DNA of 64,000 nt from Paralvinella palmiformis (lineage: Eukaryota > Annelida > Polychaeta > Terebellida > Alvinellidae), in NCBI GenBank assembly GCA_025642065.1, contig JAODUP010000042.1, positions 953,526 to 1,017,525 on the forward strand. The letters are read 5' to 3'. Both the position numbers and the translations under genes were made by a program. Shown one piece after another: positions 1 to 15,200 of this stretch. The stretch's first letter is position 1. The number at the start of each line of letters is the position of its first letter. The notes below the pieces were generated by a model that saw only the letters and a list, made by a program, of their open reading frames with translations, made no database searches and had not been told where the DNA came from.

Positions 1-3000
1 CAATGATGGATCCAAGGGGACAACATCCAGGACAGCAGGTTCCACCCGGTTTCTATCCTCGGATGCCAGGCCAGTCAGGTCAGATCGTCTTCTCCATGCC
101 TCAGCAGCGGGGTACTTTCACACCCGGTACTCAGATGCCTCCAGCCTCTGGTCAGATGCATCCTGGCATGATGGCTGAGGCTGGCCTGCAGGCACCAGGG
201 CGGCACATGGCACCAGGTGGTATGCAGCATTTTGGGATGGGTAACCGTGCTGTTGGACCACACCCAAACACAAGCCAGGCTGGTGCTGGTGGACCTCATA
301 TGACACACCCACCACACCTACCACCTGGACAGATTATGCCAGGAATGCACCAGGTGCCGGGCCAGCATGGTCATTTTGTCCAAAGGAGCCCACCGGGGAC
401 TGTTCAGCCTCGGATGATGACTGGGATGACTAACCAGGCTGCTGTTGGGCAGCCTGGTGTATCCGTACCATCCAGAATGGTTCCGCCTGGAGTCACACAG
501 ACACCAGGACTTCAGGGTTTGAAGATGGCCACACAGAGGAAAGTCTCCCTGTTAGATGAGCAGCCACTGCTTTTAGAGGATCTGCTCGAACAGGTTTGTG
601 TGACTGTATTCTAACCAACTTATGGCATTTTAATCAATAAGTGATTTGGTTGTTAACACTTGTTATTTAGTGATTCATAATAGGCAGCATAGATCATTGT
701 TAACATGTGATGTCATAATTTTCAATTTCTGTGTACTGAGATATCTCATTTAAAGGCTGTCTTTCAGGAGAAGCAAGAGCAGAGGCGCCAGGCAGCGATG
801 CAGAAACAGATTGGTGCTGGTTGTGCTCCGACAGTGGGACCACAGGGACAGTCTCCGATACCTGGCTCCACATCAGGGACTGGTCAGATCCCGCCATCAA
901 CAACGACATCCTCCGTACAGCCATCTCCCATGTGCTCGAAGAAGGGTGATGCTCTTCTGACCGATGAGGAGTTTGCCAAGCTGCGAGATGACGTCATGAA
1001 CACTGGCAGCAGCCAGCACCCTCAGCAGCCAGAACTACACCCACAACAAGAACAGGCGAAGAACAGCCAGCCTCAGAATGTCAGTGAGCCATCTCCAGCT
1101 TTGACGAGTCAGCCTGGAGCGTCACAGGCTATGTCTGGTGTACAGATGAGACCTCCTGGTATACCACATGGCCAGCCTAGAGTAATGGGCCCACCAGGCA
1201 TGATGCAGCACTCGAGGTATTTAGTTACAACTATAGGAAGGAAGAGAACATAAATTAAAATGTTGTTTGTGGCTACTTTTGTGCACATCATTGATTAAAT
1301 GGATAAAGGAAGTGAATCACAGTAAAGATAAAATACCAGGGTTCCCAAATGTCCTGGAAAACTTGGAAAATAAGAAATTAATTTTCCAGATCCTGGAAAA
1401 TGTCCTGGAAATTTACAAAATCAGGAAATGTTCCAGAAAAAAAGCCACTGAATAAATATTATGCCTGTAGAAGAAACCTTCTATTGTAGAAGAAAAAGTG
1501 TACCGGTACATGTAGTCTTGATATCCCATATTAGTTAAAATTTAAGTAAAAGTTGGTGGATCAGAACGAGAAGGGGTGAGGAGGAGACAGTTTCATAAAA
1601 ATTGTCAATAATAGATCATACGATGAATATATAAGATATATTACCTTTAAATCTTGTATAATTTGTCCTGGAAATGGTAATTTTGTCCTGGAAAATAATA
1701 TCTCCTTGGCTGTGGGAACCATGAACTCTTCAGAAATAACCCAGTCATGGTTTGGATACCCAGGTGGTAGAGGTCTGGTCAACTACACTATCATTTAAGC
1801 CATAGAGATTCCCCATTATAATTTAAAGATAAGACTTTGTTATGTTTGAATTCCTTGACCATTGATCACGAAAACTTAAATTAATTTCAGACCTTCTCAC
1901 CAGTATTAGTCTTGAATGAACTTCACTGAAAATCCAATTATCATGCATTTGTTTTCAGAATGAATGCTCCAGAACAAGGGTGGCAACAAGTACCCATGGG
2001 GCCTCATGGCCTCCATGACAACATGTCCCCAGGATTACAGGGCGCTGGAGGCTTACCACCAAGGCAGTCGACACCACAGCACAGCCCTAGGACACCATCA
2101 CCTTTCCCGAGTCCATCACCTGGAGCCATGATGGCTGGCGGGATGCCATCACCGACAAACCTTCCATTGCCTCCACCACCACCAAATCCTCCTTCGAAAC
2201 CAGCACCACCACCAAAACGTAAGTATATAACTTGTTTACTTTCAGTGTGAAATAAATTTCACAAAAAAAACATAAGTGCTGAATTGACTCACCTTTAAAT
2301 GAGTCATACACAGTTAGAAGAAAACGTTCATTGAGATGGTACTTAGTTTAAAACTTGTTTTCAGGCAGATAATGCCTATATTACATGGCTGTGATGTTAA
2401 TTTTTATCGCTTAAATTAAACATGAATTTTTGAATAATATTGGATGTAGATTAGCAACTTGGAAAATGCTTTACAAATGAAGATTTCTGTCAACATAAGA
2501 AGTGTTTCCTCATAAAATGTAACTTGGATTAGGTTTTATCATTTAAAGTTTCTGTAGAGAAACATTGGTACTGTATCCAGAGTAAATCACTACCCAGTAC
2601 CACTTGGATTCTCACTCACACACATGTGTGCATGCACACACACACACACATGCACACACACACCGAGTAGTATCTGATTCAGCATAGACTGTCAACTCGT
2701 TTCGGTCACGTTCACTATATGTTGTCTGACATTGTGTTGTTGATGTTCACAGTTCAGCCAGGCCAGCCGCTGACTGACGAAGAACGACAGCAACAAACAG
2801 CCTACGAGGAGTGGCTGATGCAGCATGCCTCGTATCTCGGCCTGAAGGTGAAGTACCTCCAGTCACAGGTCGACAAACTGAGAAAAACAAAGAAGGCGCT
2901 GACTGCTAAACAAAGACAGGCAAAGAAGTCTGGTGGGGAGCTGTCGCAGCCCGAACAAAGAACCCTGGAGGAGACGAGTCTCGAGCAGAGCAAGCTCCAG

Positions 3001-6000
3001 AAACAGCTTGAAACACATCGTAAACAGTCACGAACACATCAACAGCTAATACAGGACTACAGGGCAAAACAACCAGTATGTCTTAATGTTTGTGTTAATA
3101 ATATTTTGTTACCATAAGCTTTTGGGTGTTGTGACATTTGGATAAAAATGACTGGTGCCATTGTTTATGTATTGTTTTTATGTGCTTTCCAGGAGAGATT
3201 TGGATGGGCAAGTATGCCTGGCATGTGCAGACCCGGTATGCCTGGTCCTGGTCAGGGAATAAATGGTCCTCCTGGTATGCCTGGCCCTGGCATGCCAGGT
3301 CCCAGCATGGCAAGTCCTGGTATGGCAAGTCCTGGCATGCCAGGCCCAGGCGTGAGTGGGGCTGGCATGGGGGCCATGCCCACTGGACATCCAGCTTCAC
3401 AGGGTGCTCCCATGCTGCACCATCCATCATCCTTGGGTCCAAGCCCAGGAACTCCAACGGACACGCCATCCCCAAGAATGCCCACTCCCGGAGTTCCCAA
3501 CTCCATGAGTCCAGCTGGACAGCCCATGGTGACTAGCACAGGGGGGCCTGTGTTGTCGCCAAGGACCCCAGGAGCTTCGCAACCAATCCGTCTACCACCA
3601 TCAGCAAGGCAGGAGTATGATGTTTACATGCAGAACCGACTGAGGATGATGTCTGAAGGCCACCGAGCTACTCTAGTATCTGGGGTAAGTTTGTATTGTT
3701 CGTCATTATTGGCCTGTTACCATCATTGCAGTAGCTCTCTTAGAAACAGTTTTTTTTTAACTCTTTCTTCTGGCAACACTGTATCCTAGGGGTTAATGTT
3801 GTGTCGTGTTTAATACGGAGTCCTGTGTTGTGTCTGTTGTTAAGATAGTTCTCTTATTGCTAGCATCACATCACCTTTTATTGAATTGTTCTATGCGAGG
3901 CAGAAGTTGAGCTCTGATTGTCCTCTCCCTGACTGACTTCCTGTGTGATATTAATTCTTGCTCAGTTTCTTTTGTTGTCTTTGCTTTGGGAGCTCTGTTA
4001 GTTAATTAATTGTCGGACTAAGCACCATCCCAACATAGACACACTTAGGGCCTTGTGCATGGTCCATTATGATTGGTGTTCTATTTTGGTGATGTGTGGC
4101 ACATTGTAAATAACCGGCTTGGTTTGAAGAACTTTTTTTCAACATCTTTTCTATTGGCATGTAGTTGCTCTAACAAGCATGTTAACGTCTGTATCTCATA
4201 TGCCATCCTCATGCTTGGGTTTCTTTGGTCTCTGAGAGTTATTAGCCTCCTTACATTTTGTTGGTGCAGTAGACAGTTAGTACATCATGTTGATAGAAAC
4301 TCTATAAAATATTGTCATTTGTTGGTGCGTAGATTCCAAGGTTCTTGGTGCAGTAGATCTGATAATTTTTCACCCAACTGATTCTAAATACAAGTGTTCT
4401 GATATTATTGAATAAAGTCTGGCATTGTTTTAATCTCGCAGTTCATTAATTATATTCCAAGTGTTGCTGCATGCTGTTTGTGCCATGTGTTGTGTGTTTT
4501 GTGATTTTTGAAGGGGATGAGTGGTTGTGTGGATATCAGCATGGCATCGCTCAGACTGTCCTGCATTGTAAGGTGATCAGTTGGGAATATTGTACTCTTC
4601 CTGTTCCATTAATCCATGAACGGTTATAGCCTAAACACAATTACTGACATTTACCTTATGATGATGTTCTTCTGTCAAACCAAATGCATGATTTCATAAC
4701 TTGTGATAGACTTCCATGGTATTGTACTGTGATTGTTTCACTAATGGCAGAGTTTAACATAAACGAAGCATGTTGACTGATGTGTCCTGGTGTTAACACA
4801 CATATATTTATATGTATATATATACTCGGTGTTTCGAGTGACTCTGTCTTGTCTCTGAACTAAACTGTATGCCTCCTTGTACCTCTTCCTGCTTGGCCAT
4901 GCCTGCTACCCAACCCATCCATCCTACAGCATATTGGAGAAGAACTGGAACAGCTTAAGCTCTCACTGCAGCAGCTTCTTGAACAGGTTTGCGAAGGCTC
5001 TATGTACAAGTGTCCACAGTGGCTGCATGGTTCAGTGTGTGTGGATGTGTGTGTGCGCGCATGTGTGTGTGTGTGTGAAGGGGGGAGGGTAGTTTGCAGG
5101 TGTGGGTTGGGGGGATGGGGAGGAGGGAATTTGCATACTAGCATGTTTTCTATCTAGCAATTGTCTGAGAGTCATACCTGGCTGATGTGTCCACATTCAG
5201 GCTCAACTAACTTTGGTAGTGTTGCTGTTAAAAGGGAAATGTACAGATTCTTGTGATTTGTGGTGCTTATATGTCTTATAGAATCCTTGATTTTTAAGAT
5301 AAGAATCCATGCTTTTACATATTGGATTCGTGCGTCAAACTGTCTAAATAAATGGATTTCTCTTCTATCAGTCAGTGTTTATTTTTTGACTTCTTAAATC
5401 CAAATCAGCTTCCATATTTATAAGCTTTCATCAACACAAATAACCTTTGCTAACTGGTGGGGATCCTATGCTACAGTACCCTCACCTGGTGACTGCTTTT
5501 AAAACCCTTTTTTACAAAATAAAACAAATTATAATTAACCTTGGAAGATACGAGAAAACAGTTTTTAGAGCATGAAGGCATGGATTCTTTTCAGTATAGT
5601 TCTGCAAATTACATGATACCAAAAAACAAATGTCGACTTAAAGTTTTATGTATGCCACTTGGGAGGAACGACGCTGATACCAGTTAGTGGTGTGTTCTGT
5701 GGACACTTGATATAACTGAGAGCTGTTGAACAGTATATGTCAGTTTCCACGTCAGTCTCGTCTTTGTTCTTCAGTTACCAGTTTTGTCAGTCCGTGCTCA
5801 CACATGTCGATCTTGCATGTCTGTTCGATGTTCATGTTTTTCAGTTGAATGTTACGTACATTTGGACATAATAGTAGATGAATGACTGTTACGTGTTGTG
5901 TTATTACTACAGAAAAACAATATTATGGCCAGACTGTATTAGTTAACATTATGTGATTTTTGTTCAAAGCACACTTATGTGCAGATATTGGTTATTATGA

Positions 6001-6172
6001 TCGGCCATTTTCTAATTTCAGTTCTAATCTATATTTGATAGTAATTGTGAGTTCTGTGTTATTGCTTAAAGTTATCAGGATACAGTAAAGACACTGGCAT
6101 TGGAGGAGCATTTTGGCATAGGCCTAACTTCGTGGGCCACTTTTACCATCTGCATGACATTTTTTGGGAATA

Positions 6173-6209
<37 letters not shown>

Positions 6210-9200
6210 ATATATATATGTGTGTGTGGACAAACATCACACCACACACACAATGCTATAGGGAAATTGCTATTGTGCTGGTGTCATTGTCTTGTGGTAA
6301 TATTAACATATATTAGCATGACTTAGTCATATATTTGGTTCCTGTCTCAGTTTCTGTTATCGTTCAAGAAAGTGCTTGGCCAGAATGGAGATTTCCTTGG
6401 TTCCAGCCTACCTGAAAATGTTTCTAAGCTCATTGCAATGATTAAGCACAACTCCTTGTTGTTGACAATGCAACTGTTTATCAAACATCTCTTCATACAT
6501 CCTGTTTTGTTCAGGATCACACACATGACTTTGACATAAACTGAAATTATGACAATTGTGTTCGAAGCTCTGTGTATGCTAGTTTGCCAAGAAAATAATT
6601 GATTGATGTACTTTGGCTGTAAAATATTTTGATAAGAAATCATTGTCATTCCTAGGATGCTCACATGTTTCCTCCTGTGATGACTTGCCCGAATCAAACT
6701 GGATGTTCTCAGGTAGTGTGAAAGATTGATTATACATTATTGGTCTTCCGTAATTAAGTAATCGGCTGGTAAAGAAAGATGGGAACCTCTGCTGGCCACT
6801 CACACCAATTTTTCGTCTTGACACATCTTTTTAATATATTCTTTGTGTTGTGCTACTCATAAGTCTTAACCTCTGTCTTGTTAATGTAACAAAAGAGATA
6901 TCAGCGCTTAGTGCATCGTAGAAGCTGTTTTAAGTACATGTAATATGTAAAAGTAGTAATGTATTACCGTTAGGTGTCCCACATATTTAAAATATGTGCA
7001 AAACGTTTACGTGAGAAATGCCATTTAGGATTAATTATTTGAGGTCAGCATATTAGCAGATATGGTTAGCATGTGTTTAATAAAAAGGCTTTACAGTTTC
7101 TTATTTGGTTCAGTGACAGATTTATGTTGAAGTTTCCCATGAATCCATGTTCATATTTGAGTTGTTGTTGTTGTTGTTAGGATGAGAACAACCCATTTAG
7201 TGAATCGTACCAAGAAAGAGAAAACCTGGAAAAGCTGCACAAGCAGGAACAGCAACGTTTACAGATGCAGCATCATGTTAAACAGCAACGCGCAATGATG
7301 GATGGCGTCGTACCTGGTGACAAAGGTAAGTGTTAAGCTTACAAGAAGTTCTTGTCAGTTTGAATATTTTGGTGTGCACACACAAAGAGAAGTTGTAGCT
7401 TAGTACACTAGCCAGCTGATGCTTTGAATGTAGGTCATAAAAGATCGGTTATATCTGAGCCTGTATTGTCATCTAGTGAATTATAGTATCATGTGTGGAG
7501 TGACCACATCGAGCTTTCTTCTTTGTCTTGAACAATTCTCGTAATTAAAGTCTGACCACTTTGCTGTTGTTGTTATATTCTTTTGCATATTGCGCAATTT
7601 TGAGTTTAAATCAAGCATCATACAAACAGCATTTTTTTTAAAACTAAAATGTACCAATTTTCGCTCAGCGGGCCAGACCAATCTCTGAATGTAGCCAGTT
7701 TATCTGCTGACTTGCATATAAAATGAGTAGGGTGAAAAAAACATATTTCAAGGATTAAAACCTCAGCTGACACACAAGTATATACACTACAGACAATTCT
7801 AAATTGATCTGATTTCTATCCAACATGGCTAAATATTTGTCACTGTACTATCATACTCAGATCAAGGTGACATGTTGTTCGGTGGAGACCAAGCTCAGCC
7901 ACGTATGCCACTGCCACCGGATCAGATGCATAGATTTGCCCGACCCCCATTTGGTATCGTCAGTAGAATGCCAGGTAGGACGTTTGAGTAGATCTATAGC
8001 TAATGTGCAGAATTATGACCTTCCTGATGTGGATTGTTGGCATTCATGGTTTAATCCATAAAGTTTTGTCATTGGTTACGTAGATTGTCCTATGTTTTTG
8101 TGTAGTTTTTTTCGTGTACGAATGACGTATAATTGTTTTGTATCTGGTTAGGAGGATGAGAGATAGATCTAAAATTAGGTTTTTCTGGTTTTTAGCCCTC
8201 AGAATGACCAGATAATTGTAGAGACATCCTTCAGATTTCACTAAATACATCTCCGACTTCTGTAACTATTTCGTGAATTTGGACGGCTACTTTGTGTAGA
8301 TGTTTTTTCATTTGCCTGTTTTTTATTCAACCATTCATTCCATCCTAGGCTTTCCTCCACACGGCATGCGACCTCCATTTGCTGGTGGCCCAGATCAGAC
8401 GAGGCACCCGATGGGTACAGGTGATGGCGAGGGTCCGGAGCAGCAACAGGTGATGTACTCGGCAGACCAAAAACGCGACCCTGGAAAAGCTGGCCAACAG
8501 TCAAACCGCGGTAAGTACTCTTATTTAGGAGTTTGGTCTTGGCAGAGAGGCTTTCATATTTTGTTTGTTTGTTTGTTGTTTAGCCTCCACATGTTGTAGT
8601 GGAGAGATGCTTCACTGTTAAGCATATTACGCGTTGGCGACAGATAGTTTGGCTTGTTTTTGGATGGCCTCGAACGTCAAAGATTGTGTGTTTGATTGTT
8701 ACGAGTAGGTTTGTCTGTCCTAGCGTACAGGATAATGTCTGTTTTTAGTCAGGCCTGTGTCAGTATGCACCAGACAGGGTAGCGCGATGTTTGCCGTTCA
8801 TGGTGTTTTTATCTTAACCATGTTAGATAGCTAGACGAGATGATGTGGCTTCAGTTGAGTGATTAGCATGTTTGTGTGTCTGTGGCGTTTTGTTCCGTAT
8901 GTAGTTAAGGCATAGCGATACCTAGACCGTATGGTTTGATTTGTTAAGTATTTCATGTACAGGTGGCACACAGAAAGATGAAAGATGATGTGTGCTACTG
9001 GTGAGCTCTAGAAATTCCTAACAGATTAAGTTGAAGATCAAGTCCAAGAGTATTGGTCCATGATGTTCATTTTTCTGTGTGCTGCTGTCACTGTTGGCTG
9101 TTGCCATGTCTTAGTTAAGCTATAATGAGGCGTTATACTTATTATAATTTCTATATATGTTTGTATGTATTTATATGTATCTGTATATATAGATATGTCC

Positions 9201-12200
9201 ATAGTATGCATCTTGTATAAGCTATCTGCTATGGTAAGCACTCTGCTGCTGTGTGTGTATGTGCCTGCATGTTAAGACTTTGGCTTGATGATGACCGGAA
9301 TTAAGCACTAATGGTTCTCTCCTGCAGTCAAGCTACCAGGATCGTCGGACACGAGCCCAGGTGATGGATTGCCGGCACCACGGTGCATGGATCCGACAAC
9401 GTCGGACAGCTTGCAGGCTGCCGCTGTCTGCAGTACAGTGTCGAGTGAGGCACTCTCGAATGGCACGCTGGCTTCCACGGGAATGTCCACGCAGGCTGGG
9501 GATGGGTACCTCCTGTCCGGCATGCCCCCTCCGTTAACCCCAGTCTCCGATGTTACGACCACGTCCACCCCCAGCCAGCCCCCACCTCCCCCCTTTATGA
9601 GCAGTCAGCCTGACATCGGGACAGTGGTCAAGCCAAAGAAGAAGCGTAGGAAACGAAAGAAGCCTGCCGAGGCCATATCACAGGCAGACACGCTGCCACA
9701 CATGCCGCTGCCAGGCGATCATACCTTCCCGCCACCCCTGAGCACGGAGCTCGGGCCACTGCCATTTGGGCTCCCCCCGTCCAGCCAGTTTGGCTCGGAT
9801 GGGGTGGCCGCGTTGCCTTCTGTTTTAGGTTTGTGTGTTCTTTTGTATCTGTGAGCTGAAGTTTGGTTCTTATACTGCCATTCGTCTGTCATAACCATCC
9901 TGTGAGTGAGTGAGTGAGTGAGTGAGTGAGTGAGAGTGAGTGAGAGTGAGTGAGTGAGTGAGTGAGTGAGTGAGTGAGTGAGTGAGTGAGTGAGTGAGTG
10001 AGTGAGTGAGTGAGTGAGTGAGTGAGTGAGTGAGTGAGTGAGTGAGTGAGTGAGTGAGTGTTCAATGCCGTGCTGTGGTTTTACATGTCTAATGTTAGTT
10101 GTCTTGGTGTGCTTTACAACATAACCAGGGTGTTCTGGTCAGTTTATTTTTCACATTTCAGCCTCACAGAGTTAATATAGTTTTGTACTAAATAATACTT
10201 TATACTAGTGCTACCTTACAATTAACACCTACCTCTAGAATTGGCTCCGTAGTATTTATTATTTCCATGGTATCTAGTCTCTGTGTGAGGTTTTGTTTAG
10301 TTCCATTTAATCCTTTGTCTGGGGGATGCTAGAGTAAGCATTTAAAGTGAAATACGAATCATGGAAGACTTTGTTGTCATTCCGACACAGTGTTATTATT
10401 ATAATAATAATAATTATATTGAAGTAATTATAGTGTTCAACCTACAAACACACACACACACAAACTGATAAAGAGAGGTGGAGAAAGGGAGAGAGAGCTC
10501 TGATAGTGCAGTAGTTATAGCATGTCACTACAAACCTCCAGAGTTGTAGGTTCAAATCTGACTGTGACCACCAATAACTCAATAAAAAATAGAAATTAAA
10601 CACAGATCCAGTATAATCAGTATTGAAAATATGTGAATAAAGTATTTACAATGTTTAATGGCCCCTTGTTTAATAATTGTATTTACTCTGTTAATTGTAT
10701 TGTGTATTATCACTTGAAATGCTTACCTAGTTCACTGCTTATAAATGCAGTGGTTAGGTTGTGTGCTATATATATATATATATATATATATAGAGTCATG
10801 TTTACATAAATGTTTTTACTTCCTTACTCTTAAGACAATCCCTTTCTCTTTATTAGAAGTGACTATAATACTTACCTTTACTAATATCTTAATTTCTGTA
10901 CTACTTTTCAGACACCGCAAAACCTATTTTATAATGAATGGCCAAAGAAATTATTGTTTATGTTGTGTATTTATTTATGAATTATTAGTAATAACTTAAA
11001 GTGTACTATCTACATAAATGTCTTCTTTGTTCTGTGTCTGTCTAAGAGTGGTAATTTGCTGCAGTTACGTTGTCATTATGACAATACTTAAGACAGTATA
11101 CTTAAGCTGGAACAGTTGTTAACTTTGAAGATTGTGAGTAGTTCTGTGTAAGCTTTTATTTAATCATTTATGAAGACCGATTGTATCTGTTGTTTAATCT
11201 ATGGTATCTGTATGCCTTGTATTAGTGTCATTTAAAGCATACCATTCCTGTTTCCAGGTATGCAGCAATTTAGTGCCATGCAGCCTCAGATGGTGACTTC
11301 ATCAAGTCAGCCAGGCATTCCCCACACAGGGGCTCCGGGTATGCCTTCAGCACCAGGCGGTAAGAACACCCCAGCGGGCTGGCCATTTAACAAGGCGCAG
11401 CACTTCCTGGGCGGGATGTCCGAACTGCAGAAGCTGGTCAACATGCAGCCAGGACCAGATGGTCGGCCACCCAATATGAGCATGCCTTCTGGTATGCCTC
11501 CGATTAATTCTGATCTCATGGCTCAGTCCCAGGCACAAATGCCACCCACCACCCAGCCAGTTCGAGCCCAGATTGGCCCCCAGGCAGATGGAAAGGTTAT
11601 GAAAGTCGAAGCCACTGAACAGAACCAGCCAGGCACATCAGAACCAGCCAACCTTATGTCATTCTTTGGTAAGATTAGTAATAAAGCTATTTCACCATTT
11701 TGAACGATAATCTCCATGCTTCCTTGATGTTTGTGCCGATGTCACGTCCAGTGTGTATTTGGGCTGTGCGAAGCAAACATTTAAATTTACAAAAATGATG
11801 AATTAAAATGACCATGTTAATTTAAATAGCCTTGTTGGAAGGCTCACTTTTGTTACAGCTGAATTATTTAACCGAGGTGTGATTTTTGTTCTGTTGACCG
11901 TAGAAGGTTTCACTTTCTGTCAGTTTTTTTAATGATTTGGTGAAAGTTTTCTGAAATGGACATTAAATGTGTTTTGGATCAAAGTAATAAAGATACAGGG
12001 CTACTACTTTTTTCACAAATACAATTTTCATCCTTTTTAAACCTAACCTTTTTCTGGTAAACCATCAGAGCAATCAAAGGTATCGTCATTGTCTCAGTAA
12101 ACACTTTTGGAGAATGTGCAGCGATCTGGTGAAGTTTTTTGTGAACTGATGCTTGTTGGAAATACAGTGCCAAATGTAATTAATGTTGAGTATTAATACA

Positions 12201-15200
12201 CTGATGCATTATACCCCTAACATCCTTCATTTTGCACCAGATCCTAAGATGTTGGATGGCAGCAGTAAGCTGGCCCAGAACATGATGCTGAAGAGGTTAC
12301 TGGCAACGTCTAAGGCAGCCCGCGAGGGTCTGCTGTTTGGACATGGGGAGGAGGAAGATAACATCCAGCTAACGCCGGAACAACAACGCCAACTCGAGAT
12401 CATAGAGAATATGCCATTCACCATGGAGCTGGAGATCACGCCGGAGGAGTGGGAGAAGAAAACGCCAGAGGAGAGGAAGATATTGGGTAGGTTTGACGAA
12501 AGTCAGAGTGTAGTTTTGGAAGGGTGTCATCGTGGGCAGTTTATCAGCCATTATGCCTTTTGCATGGCCTGTGTGCTGTGTCTGGTTGTGGAGTGGAAGT
12601 TGGTATCTTGGAAGAATTTAAAAATGGTTCTAAAGTTTACTGATTCAGGTTGGTGAAAAAGAGAGTGTCATTGTTATATTTGAAAGCACTTTTTTGTCTT
12701 GTTTAAAAAAAATTTATTGCGATATTTTTATGTTTCAGGTTGTTTTGTTTTTGAGGTTATTGTATTTTATTATTACTGTTATTTATTTTGATTTGGTCTC
12801 ATAAATAATGTATATGTTTATGCAGAACTTCGCAGGCAGGAGATTGAGCACCAACATAAGATACTGTTGGAGACTCAGCCGCTGAAGAAACCCCGCCAGC
12901 GTAAACGTAAACAGAAAGATGGCGATGGCAAGGAGCCTGGGAAGAAGCGAAAGAAGGCTGGCATATCTGGTGTGCTGCCACCTGGTGGCCCACCATCGCT
13001 GACGACGCCCCCGCTGCCACCATTGCCAAAACAAGAGGACATCGACTTCAGCGCCATCACCGAACAGATCATGCAGAGTCTGCGTACATTGCCAATGTTG
13101 AACCTTCAAGAACCATTGGTTGACGTGTTTCACTCAGTATCACCATTGGTTGGCATGGGAGCACACCCATTCAATGGTTAGTAATCGAGTTAAAGCTAAT
13201 TTAGATGTTTTAGCGAGTCACGAAGTGTGCTACAATTATTTTGTCAGATGGGGTCAGCTGACTAAATGGAATCTTATCATTATTTGTTACTTTTACAAAT
13301 TTGCATCGTCATCATCATCATCATCATCATCAAATTGTTAGGATAAATATCAGCATTTTAATTTGCAATGATTTTGTTCCAACAGCTGATAGTTTGCTCC
13401 ATGGTCTGTTTGGACACGGAGCCCTCAACGGTGCTGCCGATGTTTACAGCAAGTATCCCTTCTCTGTGCCATCGGCTGATGCAGCAGCTGAAGAAGATCA
13501 AAAGCAGAAGAAGGAGATGGCTTTCAAAAAGCGTTTGCTCGGAGATGGAGCATCAGGCTTTACAGGTAATTAATGGTGTTGATGTGTGATGTTGAGGAAT
13601 AATATGTTGAAGTCATATGTTTAAAGGAGTGATAACCACAGAAGGCAGTGTGAGAAGTTGTACGTAAGAGAAAAGGTTTAAGAAAGATTTTACACATTAT
13701 GAGGTGATGGATATGAGCTGAGGAAAATTAATATATAGTTGCCTATTTGCTTTTTTGATGCTCTCTCTCTCTCTACACACACAAACACAGTATAGTATTT
13801 GACCATCTTACTCGCATTCCACAACAGGTCATTCAGAGTTGGAACAGACGGGCATGAATCAGAGCATAGCACCATTATCCACCAATGACAAGATACTTGG
13901 TATTCTTGGTGAACAGCGTAATAGCCAGGCTTCGGATCGGCTTATTTTCCCCAGTCCGCCGCTGATTGAATCTAGACCAGAGTTGTTATCGAGGTAGGTC
14001 TCCTGATGTAGAGATCCTGGTCACAATGTAGTATCTGTATTTTTTCAGTGGGGTCGGTTTCAAGTGATGCACATTCCGGGGATTCTGTATGTTGTATGTT
14101 GTCCTTCAGATGTTTGGAGGTAATTGTGTGCGTGCATATACACATTTAATACAATAATAATAACAACGGCAACAATATATTTGCTCTAGTAACACTAAAG
14201 CTAAATAACCATATAACCTGTTAGAAACTTTTGATACATTCTTCTGGATTATTCCAATATTTTGATTGACAAACATAACTAAACATGTGGTCAATATCAG
14301 GAGATTTAACCAGCAGTATCTAAACGATAATATATATTAAAATGTCAATTTGTGTCCACAGAAGGTCACTGTTGTCTAGACACAGGTCAGAGTTGTTGAG
14401 GTCTTTCTTCAATTTTTAAATAGGGTTTTTGTCACGATAATGCTTAATGCCATACCAGACAGTTACCTTACAGATGGTAATTAACACCGAGTTTGATTTT
14501 TTGTTCTTGTTATTAGTCTATAAGCAGGACTTTATGTAAGATTATTTAAATTGTTTGTGGATAAATGACCAAATACTTACAAAAACCTGAAGGGGTTATT
14601 GAAGTCAGTGTGTTGCTTATTTATGCCAGTTTATTGTTCGTGTTTATTCTGTTACTGACATTAATTAATGTTGTTGTTATTGTGAGTGGTATAGTACAAT
14701 TATTGTTATCATTAATAACTGCCATTGGAGTTCGTCATTAGTTCATCTGTCGGAATTTCTATATATTATAAGTTTCTAGATGATTATAGTAATATGGATA
14801 ACACGTTCATACTTGATTTGATAGTCTTTGGCAGTGACACTCAACTAAAGTTTAATCCATGTTGTGTACATAGAGCAAGCGACCAGTCACCAGCCACCAT
14901 CATCTCGTCCTCCTCTCCCGAAGCTGGCTTCGAGGAGAAGCACCCCATCCTCTATCCTGGATTGAGACTGATATCAAACAAGAAGGAAAATGAGGACCAG
15001 GAACGTGACTGTATCTCACCTCAGGTCCCCATTATCTGTCCAATAGCGCTTAAAGGTAAGAGATAGTGTATGGATATATGTGTGTTGGGGCGGGAAATTG
15101 ATGGGTGTTGATGGTTAATGAAGAACATGCACTAACAGCTGCTCGATGACTAATTACTTTGTCGTTTTTATTATTACTCTGATGATCGTCTTATTATAAT

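Noticed and set aside
3095..3539. Minus-strand frames of 95-126 codons
   Set aside because: Reverse shadows of the PGM-rich KMT2C/D exon 3193-3684.
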